A model generated the notes under the pieces. That model saw only the letters and a program-made list of their open reading frames with translations, ran no database searches and was not told the origin of the DNA. From contig NC_054547.1 in NCBI RefSeq assembly GCF_017654505.1, positions 20,949,975 through 21,013,974 of the forward strand: a DNA stretch of 64,000 nucleotides, in the 5' to 3' direction. Of this stretch, positions 58,740-64,000 are shown in pieces (position 1 is the first letter of the stretch; each line of letters begins with the position of its first letter). This stretch comes from Polyodon spathula (lineage: Eukaryota > Chordata > Actinopteri > Acipenseriformes > Polyodontidae). Both the position numbers and the translations under genes were made by a program.

Positions 58740-59224
58740 CTTCCGTTATAGAATTCATCACTTATTGTTTTTTAAATCGCAATCTCTTCCTTTCCACCTT
58801 AAGCCAATACTTGTTAGAACTACAGTTTCATTCTTGCTTGCTCAGAATCACTATCCTTCCCCCCCATCTCATCTTCCTTGCATACAAATGCTGCTCCATG
58901 GGATTCAACAAACTGCTTCCAAACCTTCATCCTCAAAGTTGCCGATCACTAAAGAAGTCCTGGAATCCATAACACTATGTAACACAATTTTTGTTCCTGG
59001 GTAGTAAGTGTTATTTCCTAATTGCTTATGCCTCAAAAGTATAGAAAATGGCTATTATTCCCCACAAACTTTGCTTTTGTGACCAGGACAGTGATATTTT
59101 GAAATCTACCTATTTCCAATGAGAAAACTGACGAATTAGTGTCTTTTCGTTCACATAAAGTCAGAAAAAAACAACATATGAATCCAAATTAACATGAATT
59201 TATACTAAAGTAATACAAAAATGA

Positions 59225-59965
59225 CTACAAAAGATTTAGAAGTGAGTAGTTTTGAGATTTACGATTATACTGCAAATCACTTTCACAAATCAGCCCCCAA
59301 ATGTAGTCTCCCATCATGTTCTCGTTATACTGTCCTTGGTAGTGGCGTTCAAAGTCCAGTATATCCAGGTGGAAGCGCTCGCCTTGCTCCTCCGAGTACG
59401 CTCCCATGTTCTCCTTGAATTTATCAAGATGAGCATCAAGGATATGGACTTTGAGCGACATCCTACAGCCCATTGTGCCGTAGTTCTTCACCAGAGTCTC
59501 AACCAGCTCCACATAGTTTTCGGCCTTGTGATTCCCCAGGAAGCCTCGAACCACTGTGACAAAGCTGTTCCAAGCCGCTTTCTTCTTACTAGTGAGCTTC
59601 TTGGGGAATTCATTGCACTCCAGGATCTTCTTTATCTGTGGTCCGACGAAGTCACCGGCTTTGACCTTTGCCTCAGACAGCTTAGGGAAGAAGTCTTGAA
59701 GGTACTTGAAGGCTGCCGACTCCTTATCTAGAGCGCTGACAAATTGTTTCATAAGGCCCAATTTGATGTGCAGTGGTGGCATCAGCACCTTCCGGGGGTC
59801 GACCAGTGGCTCCCACTTGACGTTGTTCCTCCCCACAGAGAACTCGGTCCGCTGTGGACAGTCCCGACTGTGGTAGTGCGCCTTGGTGTCCCTGCTGACC
59901 CACAGGCAAAGATAGCAGGGAAACTTGGTAAAACCGCCTCGGAGACCCATCAGGAATGACACCAT
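59225..59965 (-). CDS. Intact 246-residue ORF, transposon-associated protein of unknown family
   Basis: ATG at 59,965, stop at 59,225. It opens MVSFLMGLRGGFTKFPCYLC with a Cys-x2-Cys, then HYHSRDCPQRTEFSVG (possible third and fourth zinc ligands), LVDPRKVLMPPLHIKLGLMK, FPKLSEAKVKAGDFVGPQIK, VVRGFLGNHKAENYVELVE, GCRMSLKVHILDAHLDKFKE, SEEQGERFHLDILDFERHYQ and NENMMGDYIWGLI. From memory, similar hypothetical proteins are scattered through fish and arthropod genomes, where they are longer at the N-terminus, so this may be a 5'-shortened version. Conserved Asp/Glu/His residues (PPLHIKLG, HxLDAHLD, EEQGERFH) look catalytic or metal-binding, but I cannot assign a reaction. No signal peptide or membrane segment. 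Confidence 0.7.
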   Translation of the reverse strand: MVSFLMGLRGGFTKFPCYLCLWVSRDTKAHYHSRDCPQRTEFSVGRNNVKWEPLVDPRKVLMPPLHIKLGLMKQFVSALDKESAAFKYLQDFFPKLSEAKVKAGDFVGPQIKKILECNEFPKKLTSKKKAAWNSFVTVVRGFLGNHKAENYVELVETLVKNYGTMGCRMSLKVHILDAHLDKFKENMGAYSEEQGERFHLDILDFERHYQGQYNENMMGDYIWGLICESDLQYNRKSQNYSLLNLL

Positions 59966-60055
59966 TGCAGCCTCTTGATGCCATCTCAGAAAAATGCAGA
60001 TATGTATCCACTTAGGCAGCTGGAACTAAACTGAACTGGTGGGCTTAAGGCCCCT

Positions 60056-60064
60056 GTATTTATA
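60056..60064 (-). promoter_or_regulatory. TATA-like box ahead of the 246-codon ORF
   Basis: TATAAATAC on the minus strand, about 90 bp upstream of the ATG at 59,965 and about 80 bp inside the right inverted repeat. Position and orientation suit an internal promoter; activity is inferred only. Confidence 0.45.
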
Positions 60065-60860
60065 CTACTATTTATATTACTGGAAAGTTCTAGAAGTTAC
60101 TCCAAGTTTACTCAACACTGAATCTATCTGAAATGTTCTGGAAAATAGGTAAATTTCAAAATATCACTGTCCTGGTCACTAAAGCAAAGTTTGTGGGGAA
60201 TAATAGCCATTTTCTATACTTTAGAGGCATAAGCAATTGTTACACGGTGTAATCAACTATCTAGCTCAGGCTGTTTTTCTCCTTACAAAGATGCCCTCCT
60301 GGAAGCAATGTTCGCTTCGGCCTTCTGCGGATTCCTACGATGTGGCGAGATCACATGTCGGAGCCAGTCATTCAAGTCATCCTCGGACCTCTGCATAGGA
60401 GATCTCCATCACCAATCCCAGGTCACCAACTCCTTACTTTTAAAACATTCAAAATCAGACGAGAAAAGAACGGTGTGCAAGTTTATTTTTCCAAAACACA
60501 TTGTATTATTTGTCCTGTTTCTTCTCTTTCAGCTATCTCTCATCTGACGGCCAGCAACAAGGATCCCTTGTTTCTCACCCCAGAGGGGATAGTCATGTCC
60601 AGGAACTGATTCTGGGACCTCCTTCATCGGTGTCTCCTTTATTCTGGGCTTCCTCCCGACAACTACTCCAGACATTCATTCAGGATCGGCACTGCAACTT
60701 CTGCTGCTTCCAGGAACATCACTCCTCACCTAATCAAGGCTATGGGGAGATGGACTTCCGGTGCATACAAACTCTACATTCAGAAGAATGTCTCAGACTT
60801 GTTATCGGCACAAAAAATGTTATGTGGCTAACTGGATTATTGGAATCATTATTTTAGAAC

Positions 60861-61317
60861 CCGGAGGAAGGGTAACCCTCTGCCAAGGTTTCTCCCTATT
60901 TCTGGGGAGTAGGGGGTTTCTCCTTACCTGAGCAGTGAGTGGTTTAGATCTGCAGGGTGGGGGTGGCTTAGGTCACCTCGTTCTTTTTTTTTGGGGGGGT
61001 GGTGGCCTGAATTCCACTTGTCCTGCCGCTGACATCCAAATTCATCATGTATACATACCATTTTACATTTAAAAGTTTTTACACATTTAAAGTTTGACTG
61101 ACTTCGATTCTACTGCCAGATATCAATCTGTAGTTTTTAGAGAAATTAAACTATACTGTTTATAGCAGACCAGACGGATTTCAAAAAAATAAAGTATATA
61201 GTTGTCTCCTTATAATTGTTTTTATTGTTATTTTTTATTTAATTATTTTTATATGTATTGTAAAATGATGCTCTTGTACTTAACTCATGCACTTAACCTA
61301 ATGAAAATTAGGTAAAT
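60861..61317. other. Non-coding, probably 3' part of the recombinase element
   Basis: G/T-rich sequence with CCCGGAGGAAGGGTAACCCT and a T9G8 run near 60,985-61,002. Nothing else recognised before CR1 copy L. Confidence 0.4.
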
Positions 61318-61483
61318 ATCAACTCCCCAGTAATGTTGTTGAAGCTGACACCCTGGGATCCTTCAAGAAGCTGCTTGATGAGATTTTGGGATCAATAAGC
61401 TACTAACAACCAAACGAGCAAGATGGGCCGAATGGCCTCCTCTCGTTTGTAAACTTTCTTATGTTCTTATGTTCTTATGTTCT
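61318..61483 (+). mobile_element. CR1-type LINE copy L, 3'-end fragment
   Basis: Begins ATCAACTCCCCAGTAATGTT (thumb region), keeps the ORF2 end, an intact hairpin and three to four TTCTTATG octamers. No damage visible in its short coding part. Confidence 0.93.
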
Positions 61484-61566
61484 TAATTGGAAGTATTTCT
61501 TTATGATGTTAAATCGAGTGCATCCGATACTGTTGCGAGTCAAATAAGCCTTTGTTTTTGTTTCAG

Positions 61567-61720
61567 AACCATGGGTTTACAATCTTAGATGCCTACAGCC
61601 TAACTCCAGTCCCTATCTCGATGAAATGATCTATTTACAGCATCAACTGGATCGCGTCTGTCGTTATGTTAGGACTGACCTAAATAGTGCACCTGTTTTG
61701 ATATCTACAACTAACTACAT
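61567..61720 (+). other. Candidate host-gene exon
   Basis: TTTGTTTTTGTTTCAG precedes 61,567 and GTAAGT follows 61,720, good acceptor and donor signals. The 154 bp between them have one open frame (third): PWVYNLRCLQPNSSPYLDEM, then IYLQHQLDRVCRYVRTDLNS, APVLISTTNYM; the other two frames have stops. Composition and low repeat content nearby fit a conserved exon, but I do not recognise the protein and see no neighbouring exon. Confidence 0.4.
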
Positions 61721-64000
61721 GTAAGTAAATACACCCTGGAGTGAGCATCTAATTGGCCTTTTTATACCAGTATGTTGAACAAACACGACTATCCAATTTT
61801 GTGAAGAAAAATATATTGATAGAAACTAAAATTGTAACATACATTTACCTCATTGTATACTGTACTGAGGCTGGACATTGTTTTCCTACGTGTACAATAA
61901 CTGGGTTTGGAGTCCTGTAAACATATATTGCTGAGAATAAATTCACACATTTCAAATGCCATGCACCAATACTTACCTGATTCATTATTGTGTAGTTGAT
62001 TTTTATCAAAGATCGATTAGATTATGTCATATTTCCCTTACTGAGGTGGTAAGATTCTCTAACTTGCAACCAAATTAAGCTATCTGGTAACTATCCATAC
62101 AGGCAGTCATTAAACATGCATCTGAAAACTTCGGTTCCCCTGGGTCCCTATGCATATATGTCTTTAACATAAATGTAGCAAACAATATGGGACACATATG
62201 TGACTTTGTTTTTCATACTATTGTTCACGTCCTAGTCATCGCTGCAGAGACTACCACAAACCGTGCTGTCAAATTCCTGATGATGTCAGAATAAACGACA
62301 GATGCAAAGAAAGCAGCTCAACTATTTCATAAGAAAATAATTACGGGGGGTAGGCTCAGTGGCACTGGAATAATTTTTAAAGTGGGGGTGCTGAAAGCCA
62401 TTGAACAAAACTGTAACCCCTGTATATCATATAAGCCATGCAAAACAGCACTCCTAGTTCCAGCACCCTTGGGTAGGCTACTTCATTATTATTTGCATTG
62501 TAAAAGTGCTCCATGATTTGAACATGCTATCTACATTTCACATCAAACTGAAAGCTATTGGGTGCCATACTTAAACGTCAATAGTGCTTTATAAAATGTA
62601 ATAGTTTTTAAAGATCTTCTAAAAAATATTGTGTCTGAATCTCGGATCCTGGAGTGCTGACAAGTCGAGTCCTTAGGAAGATATCTTACAGTATCTGCTG
62701 TCTGCCCAAAGCGGAGGGAACTGTGCTTACTACTTAGAAAGGGGGACTACTTGTTCTAATTCTATGCGTTCTTTCTTTCTTTCTTTTTCTTTTTTCTTTC
62801 TTTCTAGCTGTTTTTTATTTATTTGTTAGTATTTTTAATGATTGGTTATATATGTTATGCTCAACAGAATGAGTGTTTAAACTGTGTAATTCTGTAGTTT
62901 GGAAGCTGCAAATGCCAAAAATGTACTATACTGTAATAGATTTAAAACACATATTAACGTTTATTTAATTGCGTTAGGCTATTGTAGACTCATAACATTT
63001 TATACAACATCACACGCTTTATCAAAAAGAAGAAGAAGAAGAAGAAGAAGAAGAAGAAGAAGAAGAAGACAGTGTGTTTTAATAAGATAGCGTACCTTAC
63101 CTATGTAAATATTTGATTGTATATGTTATGGCAGTGCATGGTTTTTTATCGCGTTTTAGCACCCCTTAATAATAAGGCCAGTTAATCTGGATCATTCATT
63201 GGTACAAGCTGATCAATACTTCTCCATCATTTGTTAAACTGCGTTCCAGTCAAGCAAATATGGACTCGATGTGATGTGATAGCTTTCGGGGTAAACTGAC
63301 ACATCAGTATAGCGTGCCTGGGTGGCTACAAGGTGGGAGTCGACATTGCGGTTTGAATTGTCTAATCAAGCACCAAGCACGTGTGCACAGAGTGCGCCCA
63401 ACTTTGTTTTCCTCTTCAGAAGTTTTTTCGCCCCCACAGCAGGCAATTGGAAGTTGGCATTGAACGAAAATTGCTCCTGAACGATCAGCACCTATCATAT
63501 CCGTACCATATAACTGCGTGCTAGTGACTCATGCCTCCATAAGAAAATATTCTCAATGTGACTACGTTATTTTAACATATGCAGTATGATTAATAATGTT
63601 GTAGATGTACGGAACTACTGTTATAGATGGATACTCAATTCATTTACAGCCTTCTTTTCTATTTAATCTGAAATGTCGTTTTTTTGTTTTATATGACAAG
63701 TTAATACAGAAGTGTAAAAAGCACAACTCTAACAGATATAAACACAATGCATAGGCTCTCCTGGCCACAAGACAATATTTCGGCAACACCTTTATGTGTG
63801 TCTAAGATATATTCTCAAACAATAAACACTAGCCTGTTTTTCTAATAGGTTGCATGTTTAATTCTTAAATGTTGTTTTATCTATTGAATGATACCAACGC
63901 GGAGTGTCTGAGCGAGTCACAGGTTTCACTCAATGCAGCAAATCAATGGTTACTGCAAATACAAAATACAAGTGATCATACGGAATGATCTATACAAAGC
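61721..64000. other. Mostly unique-looking DNA, possible intron
   Basis: No CR1, Tc1 or LTR piece recognised. It holds a diverged repeat-like segment (GTGCTGAAAGCCATTGAACA, about 62,387-62,470) similar in feel to old vertebrate repeats, a TTTC-rich tract (62,769-62,808) and an (AGA)n tract (63,027-63,068, about 14 units). No other gene evidence. Confidence 0.5.

Larger units (their letters stand above)
59020..60238 (-). mobile_element. 1.2 kb element with ~97 bp terminal inverted repeats and one ORF
   Basis: 59,020-59,116 is the reverse complement of about 60,142-60,238 with only a few mismatches (shared ATTGCTTATGCCTC, GTATAGAAAATGGCTATTAT, GACCAGGACAGTGATATTTT). Between them lies a single intact minus-strand ORF and, upstream of it, a TATA-like motif. 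The element interrupts the tyrosine recombinase gene, which dates it as younger than that gene. I see no Tc1, hAT, PIF or piggyBac terminal signature, so the superfamily is undetermined. Confidence 0.8.
58745..60860 (+). pseudogene. Ngaro-like tyrosine recombinase gene, split by an inverted-repeat element
   Basis: The N-terminal part (58,790-59,004) reads ILVRTTVSFLLAQNHYPSPP, MLLHGIQQTASKPSSSKLPI and TKEVLESI, the core-binding region. After the insertion (59,020-60,238) it resumes NQLSSSGCFSPYKDALLEAM, FASAFCGFLRCGEITC (first catalytic Arg). A frame shift near 60,505 gives CPVSSLSAIS and KDPLFLTPEGIVMSRN, TGA at 60,607-60,609, then NYSRHSFRIGTATSAASRNI (HxxR box), LIKAMGRWTSGAYKLYIQ (catalytic Tyr). 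These enzymes integrate circular cDNA of Ngaro/DIRS-like elements. Catalytic residues survive; the gene is killed by the insertion, a frameshift and a stop. Confidence 0.78.

Noticed and set aside
59252..59731. 159-codon plus-strand ORF inside the inverted-repeat element
   Set aside because: Antisense of the 246-codon ORF; no family resemblance and poor composition.

Overview
The window looks like animal nuclear DNA, most likely from a ray-finned fish. The fragments I recognise are Tc1-like transposons of a type I know from salmonids, DIRS and Ngaro-like tyrosine-recombinase elements, L2, L1/Tx1, I-group and CR1-clade LINEs, hAT, and Ty3/Gypsy elements, with many microsatellites between them. 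The abundant CR1-type family, with its octamer tail and 3' hairpin, reminds me of sturgeon and paddlefish genomes, but that is recall and not proof. There are no operons, ribosome-binding sites, CRISPR arrays or tRNA/rRNA genes that I can support. I find no complete host protein-coding gene; the only hint of one is a single candidate exon near 61.57-61.72 kb.

Layout. 0-3 kb: a decayed DIRS gag (minus strand) beside a GTGCAC-rich minisatellite. 3.3-5.5 kb: a putative LTR with a Tc1-like element sitting in its TATA box. 7.8-14.8 kb: a stack of L2, CR1, hAT, CR1 and DIRS pieces. 16.8-22.95 kb: the longest CR1-type copy (copy D), which carries eight ~271 bp tandem monomers in front of ORF1. 24-30.4 kb: an L1-type ORF1 relic, a minisatellite and otherwise unassigned DNA. 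30.4-34.3 kb: CR1 copy E and a Tc1 relic. 35-36.8 kb: an RNase H-bearing LINE relic and a solo LTR. 37-41.2 kb: two Tc1-like elements, one split by a CR1 insertion. 45-48.2 kb: Tx1 ORF1, then Ty3/Gypsy protease and integrase pieces mixed with CR1 tails. 48.2-52.4 kb: an almost complete CR1 copy (J) with an open 315-residue ORF1. 52.5-58.2 kb: LTRs with two related zinc-knuckle gag-like regions, one expanded by two adjacent coding minisatellites. 58.3-60.9 kb: a solo LTR with a perfect 5 bp target duplication, then a Ngaro-like tyrosine recombinase gene split by a 1.2 kb element with ~97 bp terminal inverted repeats and one intact 246-codon ORF. 61.5-64 kb: CR1-poor DNA with the candidate exon.

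Twelve CR1-type pieces (A to L) share one 3' end: an 8 bp stem hairpin followed by repeats of TTCTTATG. Copies D and J together show the whole architecture: tandem monomers, ORF1 (Cys-pair motif, coiled coil, SGNH esterase), ORF2 (endonuclease, reverse transcriptase), hairpin, octamer tail. Every copy is disabled, by different lesions.

The two best candidates for something undescribed are the tandem-monomer 5' region of the CR1-type LINE, which resembles rodent L1 promoters in organisation, and the inverted-repeat element at 59.0-60.2 kb, whose protein I cannot place in a named transposase superfamily.
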